DNA of 64,000 bases from Vibrio celticus. Its GTDB lineage: Bacteria; Pseudomonadota; Gammaproteobacteria; Enterobacterales; Vibrionaceae. The DNA lies in NCBI RefSeq assembly GCF_024347335.1, contig NZ_AP025464.1, forward strand, positions 682,001 to 746,000, written 5' to 3'. The notes below the pieces were generated by a model, which worked only from the letters and a program-made list of their open reading frames with translations, had not been told where the DNA came from and ran no database searches. Made by a program: the position numbers and the translations under genes. The stretch's first letter is position 1. Each line of letters begins with the position of its first letter. Below are positions 42,942 to 52,797 of this stretch, piece after piece.

Positions 42942-42968
42942 GGGCGCTGTGATTCACTCACAACACCC
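42942..42968 (-). terminator. Probable terminator of the carboxypeptidase gene
   Basis: Read on the minus strand GGGTGTTGTGA pairs with TCACAGCGCCC (two G-U pairs), then TTTGTTATTT. It lies 46 bases after the dacA-type stop. Confidence 0.65.
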
Positions 42969-43013
42969 ATAATATTTTGGCTTTTCAGCGCGGCTTATCG
43001 TCACAGGCTCTAT

Positions 43014-44198
43014 TTAGAATAGGCTTGCGAAGAACAGCTTAACGTAGTCTATTAAACGTTTGAACAAACCGCCCTGTTCAACCGCTTCAAGCGCGATCAA
43101 AGGCTGAGTTTGAACATCTTCGCCATCAACGGTGTAATGAACCACACCTAGAGTTTGACCTTCTGCAATTGGCGCTTTCAGTTCAGAGTTAAGCTCGATA
43201 GATGCAGTCAGCTTTTTACTGTCTGACTTAGGCAGTGTGATAAACGTGTCTTCTGCAACACCCAGCTTCAATGTATCTTTGGCACCAAACCATACCTTCT
43301 CTTCAGCGACTTCATCTCCACCTTGATGTGGGTTTAGCGTATCGAAGAAGCGGAAGCCATAACTCAACAACTGTTTGCTGTCTGATTCACGGCTCTTAAC
43401 GCTTGATGCGCCCATCACAACCGCGATAAGTCTCATCTCACCTTGTGTCGCCGAACTCGCTAAACTGTAGCCAGCTCCCGAGGTATAGCCCGTTTTCATG
43501 CCATCAACAGTCAAGCTTCTATCACGCAGTAAGCCATTACGGTTGTGTTGTGTGATGCCGTTGTAACTGAACGAACGTTCGCTGTATAAGCCATAAACAT
43601 CCGGTAAGTCACGAATAATCGCACGACCTAATAATGCAATATCGTAAGGAGTCGAATAAAGATCGTCAGCGTCTAAACCATGCGCGTTCGCAAAATGGGT
43701 GTTTTCTAGTTTCAGAGACGTAGCCCAAGAGTTCATAAGATCCACAAATGCATCTTGTGAGCCCGCAACGTGTTCCGCAATCGCAACACTCGCATCATTA
43801 CCTGATTGAATAATCAGGCCGCGGTAAAGGTCCATCATTGCTACATCGGTGTTCACTTCGATGAACATTTTTGAAGAGTCAGGGAAGTTCTTCGCCCACG
43901 CGTTCTCGCTGATTCGTACCTGATCGTCAGCTGAGATGTTGCCTCGTTGCATCTCTTGCCCAGCCACATAGCTAGTCATCAGTTTGGTCAAACTCGCTGG
44001 GTTTAACTTAGTGTGTGCGTTTTTTTCTACCAGCACATCACCAGAATTAAAATCAATTAACACATACCCTTTTGCGCCTAGGCTAGGAGGGCTTGGTACT
44101 ATAGAAGGTGCTGCGATAGCTGCATTACTTACCATCGCTGCGTTACTTACAATGAATATACTTAATAGAGGGAGAGAGTATTTGGAAAACAGTTTCAT
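43014..44198 (-). CDS. D-alanyl-D-alanine carboxypeptidase, PBP5/6 type
   Basis: A 394-aa penicillin-binding protein (peptidase S11). Signal peptide ends near IAA at residue 30. Active-site motifs are in order: SLTKLM (SxxK) near residue 67, SGN near residue 132 and MKTGYT (KTG) near residue 235. The PBP5-type C-terminal domain (about 280-370) is followed by an amphipathic membrane anchor (FKRLIDYVKLFFASLF). It trims the last D-Ala from pentapeptides in the periplasm. DacA, DacC or DacD equivalence is not decided. Confidence 0.92.
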   Translation of the reverse strand: MKLFSKYSLPLLSIFIVSNAAMVSNAAIAAPSIVPSPPSLGAKGYVLIDFNSGDVLVEKNAHTKLNPASLTKLMTSYVAGQEMQRGNISADDQVRISENAWAKNFPDSSKMFIEVNTDVAMMDLYRGLIIQSGNDASVAIAEHVAGSQDAFVDLMNSWATSLKLENTHFANAHGLDADDLYSTPYDIALLGRAIIRDLPDVYGLYSERSFSYNGITQHNRNGLLRDRSLTVDGMKTGYTSGAGYSLASSATQGEMRLIAVVMGASSVKSRESDSKQLLSYGFRFFDTLNPHQGGDEVAEEKVWFGAKDTLKLGVAEDTFITLPKSDSKKLTASIELNSELKAPIAEGQTLGVVHYTVDGEDVQTQPLIALEAVEQGGLFKRLIDYVKLFFASLF

Positions 44199-44376
44199 TG
44201 AATCAAACCTAAGTTAACGTTTTGAGCAGTATAGACAAATGCTAGCAAAAGAAGCGCGAACTTTACGTTGCTTTACGTATTTGTACCATTCGTTACAAAT
44301 AAAAAAGTATAATCTGCGATCTGACCATATTTTCAACAACTAATATTGACTCAACGAATGCATCCAACGCCTAATT

Positions 44377-44967
44377 CTATCGCTCAGGCATGCGTCTAAA
44401 TAACATTTCAACAAAGCCAGTAATACGCTGTTTGCTCTCGCTTGGCTCTAAATCAGGTTGAATGCCAGACTGTGCTAATGCTTGCCATTGTACGACCTGA
44501 GAGTTAGGTACGAAAAAAGCAATGTACAGCGATCCTTTCTCGGCGACCTTTCCGTCACCATCATAAAATGGCACCCCAGTTGAAAGCTTAATCGCATCGA
44601 AAATCGAGTCATCATTTAACTCTGATTCTTCGGCCAATCCAAAACCGACAACAACATCACCAACTGCACCATTTTGATTCAGTTGATAACCTTTCGTAGC
44701 GAGTTGATCTTCAATCGCATCACGCACTAGATCGGTTACTACGGTCTCATCGTATTTTTGAGAAAGGTAAACCTGCTCTGATTCAGGGTGCCAAGAGTAC
44801 GTCGTTACTCCGTGTTCCATGAACTCAAAATCACCACTGGTGACCACACCATAATTGTGCGTTGGCGGCATTTCTTGTGTGGTACATGCTGTCAGTCCAA
44901 TCGCTATCAAAGCCAATAACGCTGCTTTTTTTATGCTTTTTGTTGCACAAATGGATCGTTTTATCAT
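44377..44967 (-). CDS. DUF4136 lipoprotein
   Basis: A 196-aa lipoprotein: signal KAALLALIAIGLTAC, lipidated Cys at about residue 28. The remainder matches DUF4136 (about 40-190), with TTYSWHPESEQV, EDQLATKGYQLN and DVVVGFGLA. Function is unknown. A strong AAGGAGG eight bases before the start suggests good expression. It is an outer-membrane lipoprotein by residue after the Cys (Thr, not Asp). Confidence 0.82.
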   Translation of the reverse strand: MIKRSICATKSIKKAALLALIAIGLTACTTQEMPPTHNYGVVTSGDFEFMEHGVTTYSWHPESEQVYLSQKYDETVVTDLVRDAIEDQLATKGYQLNQNGAVGDVVVGFGLAEESELNDDSIFDAIKLSTGVPFYDGDGKVAEKGSLYIAFFVPNSQVVQWQALAQSGIQPDLEPSESKQRITGFVEMLFRRMPER

Positions 44968-45235
44968 TCGCGGCCTCCTTACCTATATAAGAATAAATAT
45001 CAATTAACCTCCCAACATAAATAGTAATTATGTTAATAGAAAGGTCATTAAACGTTTGCGTAATCGCTAACCTTCACTTCTGCCCGTTTTGGGGGTTTAA
45101 TCACAAAAACAGAGTTGGTATAGTCTACCTCGTTAAACATAACCAGACCATTCGAGGCACGGAGCTTCCTCAATCATCTCATGAAGAGAAGAATTGGTAC
45201 CGACAAAGTATCGGCAAATTTAAGAGGGTCAAACA

Positions 45236-45490
45236 ATGGAATTCAATATGGTTGAAATTTTAGGTTACGCGGCATCTATTATGGTCGCAATTTCATTAAC
45301 AATGAAAGATATCGTTCGTCTGCGTGTCCTTAACTTTATTGGCTGTACTCTCTTTACAGCATACGGCGTTATGATTGACGCATGGCCAGTGGTCGCGACC
45401 AACGGTTTCATCGCTTGTGTAAACATCTACTTCCTTGCAAAAATGCAAAAGGAAAAAAAAACGGAAGCGATGAAAGCAGCGAAAGCTTAA
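45236..45490 (+). CDS. YgjV-family small inner-membrane protein
   Basis: An 84-aa protein with three hydrophobic helices: EILGYAASIMVAISLTM, VLNFIGCTLFTAYGVMI and VVATNGFIACVNIYFLA. It resembles half of YgjV or SemiSWEET/MtN3 units. SemiSWEETs carry sugars as dimers; YgjV function is unknown. GAGGG lies seven bases before the ATG. It is a single-gene unit with a very strong terminator. Confidence 0.8.
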   Translation: MEFNMVEILGYAASIMVAISLTMKDIVRLRVLNFIGCTLFTAYGVMIDAWPVVATNGFIACVNIYFLAKMQKEKKTEAMKAAKA

Positions 45491-45520
45491 ATTAGCGATT
45501 AGCATTTCAAATATTTCTGA

Positions 45521-45556
45521 AAAAGCCCAAATAGAGCGATCTATTTGGGCTTTTTT
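45521..45556 (+). terminator. Rho-independent terminator of the YgjV-type gene
   Basis: AAAAGCCCAAATAGA and TCTATTTGGGCTTTTTT form a 15-bp stem with loop GCGA. It is bidirectional and may also serve the cyclase gene. Confidence 0.92.
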
Positions 45557-45624
45557 GTGTTTGTCGTTCTCAAGAGCATGATTTCCAATCTTCCAACCTC
45601 GAAGACATCGATTCTTTCAACTGA

Positions 45625-47088
45625 TCACATATAAGCAACGCGATATTCGTTCTTTTGATACGTCTGAGTGTTGTTACGTCCCCTCTCTTTTGCTTGATAA
45701 AGCGCTTTGTCAGCTTTATCGATCGCTGTTTCAATATCGGTGAGCGCTCGATCGTGACAACAGCCAGCACTGATTGTGACAGGTGACACCAAACCTTGCA
45801 GTTGCTCTACACTTCGTCTGAGTTCCTCAGACAATTCGAATAACTCACGCTCATCACAATCAAACGTCACCAAAATAAACTCTTCACCGCCATAGCGTGC
45901 AATCAAGCGACGACGATTAACAAATCTCTTCAGTGATTTTGCGACCTCACAGATAACCCTATCGCCTTGAGCATGACCATATTGATCGTTGACCCGTTTG
46001 AAATGGTCAATATCAAGCAAAATGACACCGACATTTGTTAGCGGGTAAGGCGACCTTTGAGCAATTTTCAGCTTTAACTGCTCGATAAAACTCCGCCGGC
46101 TAGGAAGATCAGTGAGGTAATCGAGGCTCGCAACATCCAAGATTTTGAGATGACGATGCCGCAGGTAAAGCACCACCACGATGATAATGCTCAATAGGCT
46201 CACGACCAAAGCCATTAAACTAATGAACAGCAAACTATGATTTCTATTGAGCTCCTGCTCTAAAATACCGGCGGAAATGACCCAATTCAGATAGGGGTAA
46301 AACTTATAGAAGACGTTTTTGTTGGTCGTACCATTGTCACTGGAAATTGAATAGCTAAAGTGACCTTCTGGCTGGGTTGCGATTCGATCAATTAGCAGTT
46401 CGGACGAGTAGCCTATCAAAGCTTTCAATGACTTGTGTTCATAATCAGGATGAAGCACTAAGTTGCCCTGAAGATCAATAATGTACACATATCCGCTATC
46501 ACCGAATGCGTAATTTCTCAGCTTGTCTTTTAAGCCTTCAAGATCGACCAAATACATCAATTCTTCTTTATAGGTCGTCGCGACCAAAGTATTACCACTC
46601 GGTAGCCTCATCGAATAGGCAACTTTTGCGCGCCGACTTATCTCATGAGGATTAGCATGAAAGTATTCGATCATACCAGAGTCGATACTGAGCTGTTTTT
46701 GGATATGAGTAAGATGCCCGCGCTTCTTTCCTTGCAAGAAAGGATGGTAGAGGTGAACGCCTTGCGGTGACATCAAATAGATATAACCTGATTGTCCAAT
46801 GTGCAGTTCACTGGCGATCTGGCTTACTTGTTCAATTTCTTGTTCCGGTGTGGCATGCCATACATGGGACGCAACGGTATCCGTAATTCCTTTAAGATAT
46901 GTCTTTATCGCCTCATTAACTGTGGTGTCGACAATATCGTAACTCGCGTTCACAATCGTACGAAAAAACAGTTGGTTAGATTCCAACAATGACCTTTCAG
47001 TTCGATTAAATTGAAAGGCAGAAAGAATCATCGACACGACGGCGAGCGCAATTGAAAAATTAAGAATGTATTTACGTCTGACTTTCAA
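45625..47088 (-). CDS. dCache diguanylate cyclase
   Basis: A 487-aa membrane enzyme. Helices at about residues 8-27 and 283-308 enclose a periplasmic double-Cache sensor with GYIYLMSPQGVHLYHPF and GYVYIIDLQGNLVLHP. The cytoplasmic GGDEF domain (about 320-480) has LDIDHFKRVNDQYGHAQGD and active site RYGGEEFIL. It makes cyclic di-GMP. The inhibitory RxxD I-site normally four residues before RYGG is missing (sequence NRRRLIAR). Ligand of the Cache domain is unknown; chitin-oligosaccharide neighbourhood is not evidence. Confidence 0.92.
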   Translation of the reverse strand: MKVRRKYILNFSIALAVVSMILSAFQFNRTERSLLESNQLFFRTIVNASYDIVDTTVNEAIKTYLKGITDTVASHVWHATPEQEIEQVSQIASELHIGQSGYIYLMSPQGVHLYHPFLQGKKRGHLTHIQKQLSIDSGMIEYFHANPHEISRRAKVAYSMRLPSGNTLVATTYKEELMYLVDLEGLKDKLRNYAFGDSGYVYIIDLQGNLVLHPDYEHKSLKALIGYSSELLIDRIATQPEGHFSYSISSDNGTTNKNVFYKFYPYLNWVISAGILEQELNRNHSLLFISLMALVVSLLSIIIVVVLYLRHRHLKILDVASLDYLTDLPSRRSFIEQLKLKIAQRSPYPLTNVGVILLDIDHFKRVNDQYGHAQGDRVICEVAKSLKRFVNRRRLIARYGGEEFILVTFDCDERELFELSEELRRSVEQLQGLVSPVTISAGCCHDRALTDIETAIDKADKALYQAKERGRNNTQTYQKNEYRVAYM

Positions 47089-47227
47089 GATTACCCCGTA
47101 GATTTATAATTTCAGGTAACGCTGTGACTTCTCTTATATACAGACTGTTTTATATCATGTTTTTATTTTTTACTGAACGAGTGTCGATATTTTTAAGGGT
47201 TTCTATACGCAATCTGTGACTTATGAC

Positions 47228-47260
47228 AAAAACGCCGAACTGGATTCAGTTCGGCGTTTT
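47228..47260 (-). terminator. Rho-independent terminator of the chitinase gene
   Basis: AAAACGCCGAACTG and CAGTTCGGCGTTTT form the stem; on the minus strand it ends with T5. It lies 68 bases past the chitinase stop. Confidence 0.9.
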
Positions 47261-47327
47261 AATTTTACGTTTAAATTGATGACTTGATTGATACTAAGCC
47301 CTGTTAAATTGACTTAAAAGCATCAAA

Positions 47328-50300
47328 TTAAGAACAAACCTGAGTCCAGCTACCATCGCTACCCGGTTCAGAACTTGTCCACCAGTTTGCTTGATAAACA
47401 CTACCGTTGTGAACCACTTGGTCGCCGGTGTTGGCATGGCTTGGGTTACCCGCCCAATCTTTCTGAGGTAAGTCTGGGTAAACCGCTAAACCAGCTGTAT
47501 CACATGTACCTGGATTAGTGCCGCCATCGCCAGGGTTACCGCCACCTGAACTGATATCACCTAATGGTAGATCTGGCTGTTCGAAGCTAAACGCGTAATC
47601 AACGCCACCGACATTCACCGCGTAGTTAGCTGGGCCAGAGATTGGCAAGTAATACACCATATCTAGCTCATACACACCGCCAGCAGGAAGCTCTTCCCAT
47701 GTCGGCAAAGTAAACGCCACTCGGTGCATGGTTCCATCTAACCCGCCGATGTTATCCGCACGAGTATGACCTGAAGCAATCACCGTCAAACCACCACCCG
47801 ATTGATCTTTTGCATTATCAGGCGCAGACACAGGAATATCGAATTGGAACTCGGTACCGCCCGGAAGTGCTTGCCCTGTGTTGTTCGTGAACGTGATCTT
47901 AGGGTTGATTGGGTAGTTTTGGTCACCGACTTTGAAGCCACCAACCGATACCGCGATATCCAGCGCTTCTGTTGGGATAGCACCCGTCGCTACCTTGTTT
48001 CCGTATGGAGTCGCAGACTTAAACTTATCGTAAATAGCTTTCGTCATGGTGTTACCCATGTGGAACTCACCGTTACCACTATTACACGCTTGCTCAGTCG
48101 TATCGATAGAGGTTCGATTGCCATTCGCATCGAGTACATAACAGTTGTAATCCCCTGCTAGTTCCCAGAACATGATGCCGCCGATCTCTTTGTCGATAAC
48201 GTAGTCCGCTTTCACGTCGATAGACTGTTTATCTTCCGTTGAAAGGAATACGCCCTTCTCTGCGTTCCACAACCAAGGTGCAACCGCCACGCTGTCGTAG
48301 TTTCTCGTGTAAGTGCCTCTTAGAACATCTGAAGGATCGTTTACAGGATCTAGCTTGTAGGCGTCCGCATAAGAGCCCCAAATACCTTTCTCTAGGTTCT
48401 TCGCATGCCACATTGGGTTCGAACCTGCGCCCATTTCGTTTCCTTTAGGGTCGGTATCATGCCACATGTTATCGATACCAATCGCACCGTGACCACAGTT
48501 GTTCTTCTCACCTTCACCAGTACCAGCGGCACATTCAGATTGGTTAGGCAATGCAGCGCGGCCCCAAAGGCCATTTTCGCCGCCCGTTACACCCTGCCAA
48601 CCACGCGTGTAGTAAGGCACACCGATGTTAATACGACCAGCTGGCATTGAACCGCGGAAGTAATGGTAAGCCCAATCCGTGTTCAGGTAGCCAATACCGC
48701 CATAAGCCGCCGTGCCGTAAACGTTCCACTGTGCTAACTCTGAATCTTTACCCGTATCAAACAGGGCTGCGTTGTGACCTACGTGATCGTTCCACGCACC
48801 GTGAAGGTCATAAGACATGATGTTCACGTAATCGAGATACTTAGTCACATCGAATGTTTCCATACCGCGCAACAGGTAACCAGAAGAAGGCGCCGCGATC
48901 GTTAACATGTAATGATTGCCATCTTGCGCAGACGCCGCATCAAGCTTCTCACGAAGCACTTTCATCAACACTTGGTACGAAGCCCATAGGTATTGACGAC
49001 GCGGCTCCATGAAGTCTTTGTCGTAAGGGTTACCGGCACCCGCCATTGAGGTTGGGTACTCGTAATCGATATCTAGACCATCGAACTGATATTTACGCAG
49101 CATTTCAACAGCGGAAGTGGCGAATGTTTCGATACCTTGATGGTTAATAGAACCGTCGGCATTGGTTGTCATTGTGTAGAAACCACCATCAGCCACTCGG
49201 CTGCCGTCAGTGGCAAAGTGACCACCGGTTTCAGCCCAACCACCGATTGAGATTAGCGTCTTCACGCCGTGTTTTTTCTTCGCTGTCGCTAATGCACCAA
49301 AGTGACCTTTGAAGCCTAATGCAGGATCAACTTCCACACCCGGCCACTCTTTGCCAACCGCTGCGTTTCCAGGATCATTCACATCACCGACGTTTACTTT
49401 GCCATCTGAGCCGATGCTCACAAAAGCATAGTTAATGTGGGTGAGTTGTTCCCAAGGGATGTCATTTACTAAGTAAGCCGCTTGTGGGTCGTCCCCTGCA
49501 CGCCAACTTGTGAAGTAACCAATCACACGACGTGGGTGATCCGCGCCCATTTTCTCACGACCTTCATCATCGTAAATCGTACAGTAAGGAACATCGACAC
49601 CTTGCGTTTGATATAAGCCATCAGGGCGACATGTGCTCACTGTTGGAGCGCCATTCACAGTCAACGATGCCAACGCAGAATCTGCAGTCGCACCTTGGTC
49701 GTCTGTTGCTTTCGCGTAAACCGCTAAAGAACCCGCTTGAGTCGTTGTGTAATCTAACGTGTAAGGGCTCGTTGCTGCTGTACCCACAAGAGCACCCGCT
49801 ACGTAGAAATCAACCTTATCAACCGTGCCATCGCTATCTGCTGCCGTTGCTGTCAGTGTTACTACACCACCAACATCGACCGAAGCTGCTGAAAGCGCAA
49901 CCGAAACCGTCGGTGCTTCGTTTCCAGGCGTAACGGAATCGACAGAGACAGAAACCGCACTTGCTAGACTTGCTGCGCCTTCATTATCCGTTGCAACAAC
50001 AGAAACCTGATGATTACCCGACGTTGCAGCCCAAGTCGCTTCGAAAGGTGCCGCTGTGACTACCGCAACAGATGCGCCATCAACAAAGAACTCAACCGAA
50101 GCCACACTGCCATCAGAATCTAGCGCTGTTGCACTCAACACAACATTGTCGCCTTCAGTAATCACGTCAGAAGCAGAGGGTGCCGTTAGTGAAGCCGTTG
50201 GTACTTCATTCGGCGTACCGCCACCTCCGTCGCCGCTACACACATCGACTTTCTTCCATTGTGCGTAGTCGCCTTCAAATTGGCTTGGGTTGTTATTTTG

Positions 50301-50495
50301 ATTCCAGTAATTTGCCGTATAAGCACTGCCGTCATGTGAAACCTGATCACCACCTGTGTATACAGTGGCAGAGTCCCACGTTTCTAACGTTGAGCAATCC
50401 ACAGCCGCATAGCTGTTGAACGCCATTAAGCATGACGCGGTGAGCGTACTGAGTGTAAAAACCTTCTTGGCCACTCTTCCTTGATTTAGGTGCAT
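47328..50495 (-). CDS. Modular secreted chitinase, GH18
   Basis: A 1055-aa exoenzyme. Order: signal peptide (1-30), CBM5/12 (about 33-85, CSTLETWDSATVYTGGDQV), two Ig-like repeats (about 95-188 and 193-280, with Asp-Ser-Asp-Gly loops), GH18 barrel (about 300-830) with catalytic DGLDIDYEYP near residue 475, a C-terminal chitinase beta domain (about 850-965), Gly/Asn-rich linker, and a second CBM5/12 (about 1005-1055). The two chitin-binding ends favour crystalline chitin. AAGGGA precedes the start. Single-gene unit. Confidence 0.95.
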   Translation of the reverse strand: MHLNQGRVAKKVFTLSTLTASCLMAFNSYAAVDCSTLETWDSATVYTGGDQVSHDGSAYTANYWNQNNNPSQFEGDYAQWKKVDVCSGDGGGGTPNEVPTASLTAPSASDVITEGDNVVLSATALDSDGSVASVEFFVDGASVAVVTAAPFEATWAATSGNHQVSVVATDNEGAASLASAVSVSVDSVTPGNEAPTVSVALSAASVDVGGVVTLTATAADSDGTVDKVDFYVAGALVGTAATSPYTLDYTTTQAGSLAVYAKATDDQGATADSALASLTVNGAPTVSTCRPDGLYQTQGVDVPYCTIYDDEGREKMGADHPRRVIGYFTSWRAGDDPQAAYLVNDIPWEQLTHINYAFVSIGSDGKVNVGDVNDPGNAAVGKEWPGVEVDPALGFKGHFGALATAKKKHGVKTLISIGGWAETGGHFATDGSRVADGGFYTMTTNADGSINHQGIETFATSAVEMLRKYQFDGLDIDYEYPTSMAGAGNPYDKDFMEPRRQYLWASYQVLMKVLREKLDAASAQDGNHYMLTIAAPSSGYLLRGMETFDVTKYLDYVNIMSYDLHGAWNDHVGHNAALFDTGKDSELAQWNVYGTAAYGGIGYLNTDWAYHYFRGSMPAGRINIGVPYYTRGWQGVTGGENGLWGRAALPNQSECAAGTGEGEKNNCGHGAIGIDNMWHDTDPKGNEMGAGSNPMWHAKNLEKGIWGSYADAYKLDPVNDPSDVLRGTYTRNYDSVAVAPWLWNAEKGVFLSTEDKQSIDVKADYVIDKEIGGIMFWELAGDYNCYVLDANGNRTSIDTTEQACNSGNGEFHMGNTMTKAIYDKFKSATPYGNKVATGAIPTEALDIAVSVGGFKVGDQNYPINPKITFTNNTGQALPGGTEFQFDIPVSAPDNAKDQSGGGLTVIASGHTRADNIGGLDGTMHRVAFTLPTWEELPAGGVYELDMVYYLPISGPANYAVNVGGVDYAFSFEQPDLPLGDISSGGGNPGDGGTNPGTCDTAGLAVYPDLPQKDWAGNPSHANTGDQVVHNGSVYQANWWTSSEPGSDGSWTQVCS

Positions 50496-50946
50496 GTTAG
50501 CTATCCCTTAAGTTGTTGTTTCAAGATGTTTAATTTAAATGGGACTTTCCTCACCACTTAAATCTCTTCGCAAAACAACTGTAGGTAACAGCGCCAATTT
50601 AACACCTAAAATATTCAGTATTTATAAAATGACTCGCATTAATTTGTCTATAGCATGCAATGAGTCGACACTTATTTTGCACCAACAACTAATATTAATT
50701 TATTTCGGAAAGCTAAAAAATAACGTCTCAAAAATCAGAAATGTGATTTGGATTCGAGAAAAAAATTCGTATCAAAACTAGCCAAAAAGTAGTGATTTAA
50801 AGGCGATTTGGGATTCTTTTGGGAATTCGCCCACTTTTTGATAACAAATGTGTTAGTATCGGCGGCTTTTTTGACGAACCTCACATTTCTATGCAAGTGT
50901 GGGAGAAATACATAGGCTTGAAAGAGCCAAATATAGCGAAGAAATA
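50496..50946. other. Intergenic region between chitinase and BCCT genes
   Basis: About 450 AT-rich bases holding both divergent promoters. I see no operator I can name. An 80-codon frame at 50539-50781 is rejected. The GTG at 50899 opens the BCCT frame early but has no ribosome site. Confidence 0.5.
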
Positions 50947-52533
50947 ATGTCCAACTTGACGCAAGTCGCCAACGAAAACATCAACGCAGAATCTACTTCT
51001 ATCGATTTCAATAAAGCTCAATCTTTGGGTGAAAAACTGGAACTCGGAAACCCAGTCTTTTGGCTGAGTGGCAGTTTTTTAACCCTCTTTGTCATCCTAG
51101 CCTTCACCAACACCTCCGTGTTGTCCGAACTTGTAAACATCGGCTTTAGTTATTCAACTAAATGGTTCGGTGCTTTCTGGCAAGTCCTACTACTTCTCAA
51201 CTTCATTATCGGTTTAGTGCTTGCACTAGGTCGCATCGGCCACGTTCGCTTAGGAACGCTTGCCCTACCTGAAATGACCACCTTTAAATGGATGTCTATC
51301 GTCCTATGTACGCTGCTAGCCGGCGGTGGTGTGTTCTGGGCAGCCGCAGAGCCTATCGCTCACTTTGTTTCAGCTCCGCCACTGTATGGCAACGCAGATC
51401 CTCAAGCGATGGCGTTCAATGCTCTATCACAATCTTTCATGCACTGGGGTTTCCTTGCATGGGCAATCTTAGGTGGTTTGTCTTCCATCGTGTTAATGCA
51501 CTTGCATTACGACAAAGGCCTTCCTCTTAAGCCTCGCACGCTGCTTTACCCAGTACTTGGCGACAAAGCGATTAACAGCTGGGTTGGTAACGTTGTCGAC
51601 GCATGCAGCATCGTGGCTGTAGCCGCAGGTACTATCGGCCCTATCGGCTTCCTTGGCCTACAAATCAGCTACGCGCTTAGCGAACTGTTTGGCATTTCAG
51701 ACAGCTTTGCAACTCAAAGTGTTGTTATTATCTTTGCTATCGCAATGTACACGCTTTCTGCTTTGAGCGGCGTGAACAAAGGTATCCAACTGGTCAGCCG
51801 TTACAACATCATCTTGTCTGTGTGTCTAATCGGCTACATCCTTCTTGTTGGTCCAACGAGCTTCATCGTTGATGGCTACCTGCAAGGTATGGGCGAAATG
51901 GTTGATAACTTCATCCCAATGGCGCTATACCGCCAAGATACAGCGTGGTTAGGTGGCTGGACGGTATTCTTCTGGGGTTGGTTCTTAGGTTATGGCCCAA
52001 TGATGGCGATCTTCATTGCTCGTATCTCACGTGGCCGTACTATTCGCCAAATGATCGTTTCTATTAGCATCGTTGCACCGCTTGTAACGTGTTTCTGGTT
52101 CAGCATCGTTGGTGGTAGTGGTCTAGCGTTTGAATTAGATAACCCAGGTGTGATCTCTAGTGCATTCGAAGGCTTTAACCTTCCTGCTGTGCTACTAGCA
52201 ATTACCTCGCAACTGCCGTTCCCAACTCTGATTGCAATTCTGTTCCTGATCCTGACGACCACGTTCATCGTGACAACAGGTGACTCAATGACTTACACCA
52301 TCAGTGTGGTAATGACGGGTACGACAGAGCCAAACGCAGCGGTACGTACCTTCTGGGGTATAATCATGGGTGCGGTAGCGATCGCACTTATCTCAATGGG
52401 GTCAGGCGGCATCTCCGCTCTACAGTCGTTCATTGTAATCACAGCGGTTCCGGTATCGTTTATCTTGCTCCCGTGTCTATGGCACGCGCCGAAGATCGCG
52501 AAGCAGATGGCAAGAGATCAAGGTCTCGCTTAA
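50947..52533 (+). CDS. BCCT-family transporter
   Basis: A 528-aa inner-membrane protein with 12 helices. The family signature in helix 8 is WTVFFWGWFLGYGPMMAIFI; FLAWAILGGLSSIVLMH and FLILTTTFIVTTGDSMTY also match. BCCT proteins take up betaine, choline, carnitine or DMSP, using sodium or proton gradients, often as osmoprotectants. No choline oxidation genes lie nearby, so the substrate is open. ATG 50947 (MSNLTQVAN) is preferred; the start 48 bases earlier lacks a site. Confidence 0.9.
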   Translation: MSNLTQVANENINAESTSIDFNKAQSLGEKLELGNPVFWLSGSFLTLFVILAFTNTSVLSELVNIGFSYSTKWFGAFWQVLLLLNFIIGLVLALGRIGHVRLGTLALPEMTTFKWMSIVLCTLLAGGGVFWAAAEPIAHFVSAPPLYGNADPQAMAFNALSQSFMHWGFLAWAILGGLSSIVLMHLHYDKGLPLKPRTLLYPVLGDKAINSWVGNVVDACSIVAVAAGTIGPIGFLGLQISYALSELFGISDSFATQSVVIIFAIAMYTLSALSGVNKGIQLVSRYNIILSVCLIGYILLVGPTSFIVDGYLQGMGEMVDNFIPMALYRQDTAWLGGWTVFFWGWFLGYGPMMAIFIARISRGRTIRQMIVSISIVAPLVTCFWFSIVGGSGLAFELDNPGVISSAFEGFNLPAVLLAITSQLPFPTLIAILFLILTTTFIVTTGDSMTYTISVVMTGTTEPNAAVRTFWGIIMGAVAIALISMGSGGISALQSFIVITAVPVSFILLPCLWHAPKIAKQMARDQGLA

Positions 52534-52571
52534 TGCCTAATCCGATTTAGTTTCGGATAACGTAGAACACT

Positions 52572-52611
52572 AAAAAGCCACTCAAGTGATTCACCTGAGT
52601 GGCTTTGTTTT
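52572..52611 (+). terminator. Rho-independent terminator of the BCCT gene
   Basis: AAAAGCCACTCAAGTG and CACCTGAGTGGCTTTGTTTT form a long stem with one mismatch. Confidence 0.85.
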
Positions 52612-52797
52612 ATCTGGTCGCTGTTTAATTGATTAATGCTTGTGAAGTGCAAGATAGTCTAACTTCTTACTAGTGAATGATATCCTGTTATTCGCGATTG
52701 CAATTAGCGTCATTGAACATAACAAAACTCAACAGTAAGCATAAAGCTCGAAGCTGGCTGAAAAGCACCATCAGCTTCTGAGGGGGTCAGTAAACAT

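Noticed and set aside
45030..45263. 77-codon frame before the YgjV-type gene
   Set aside because: Overlaps the well-supported YgjV start in another frame; no family or ribosome site.
47802..48161. 119-codon frame opposite the chitinase gene, and similar ones at 49532 and 50056
   Set aside because: Antisense shadows of a modular gene with regular Thr/Ser/Ala codons.
50539..50781. 80-codon frame upstream of the BCCT gene
   Set aside because: Low complexity and basic from AT-rich DNA; no ribosome site; overlaps the likely promoters.
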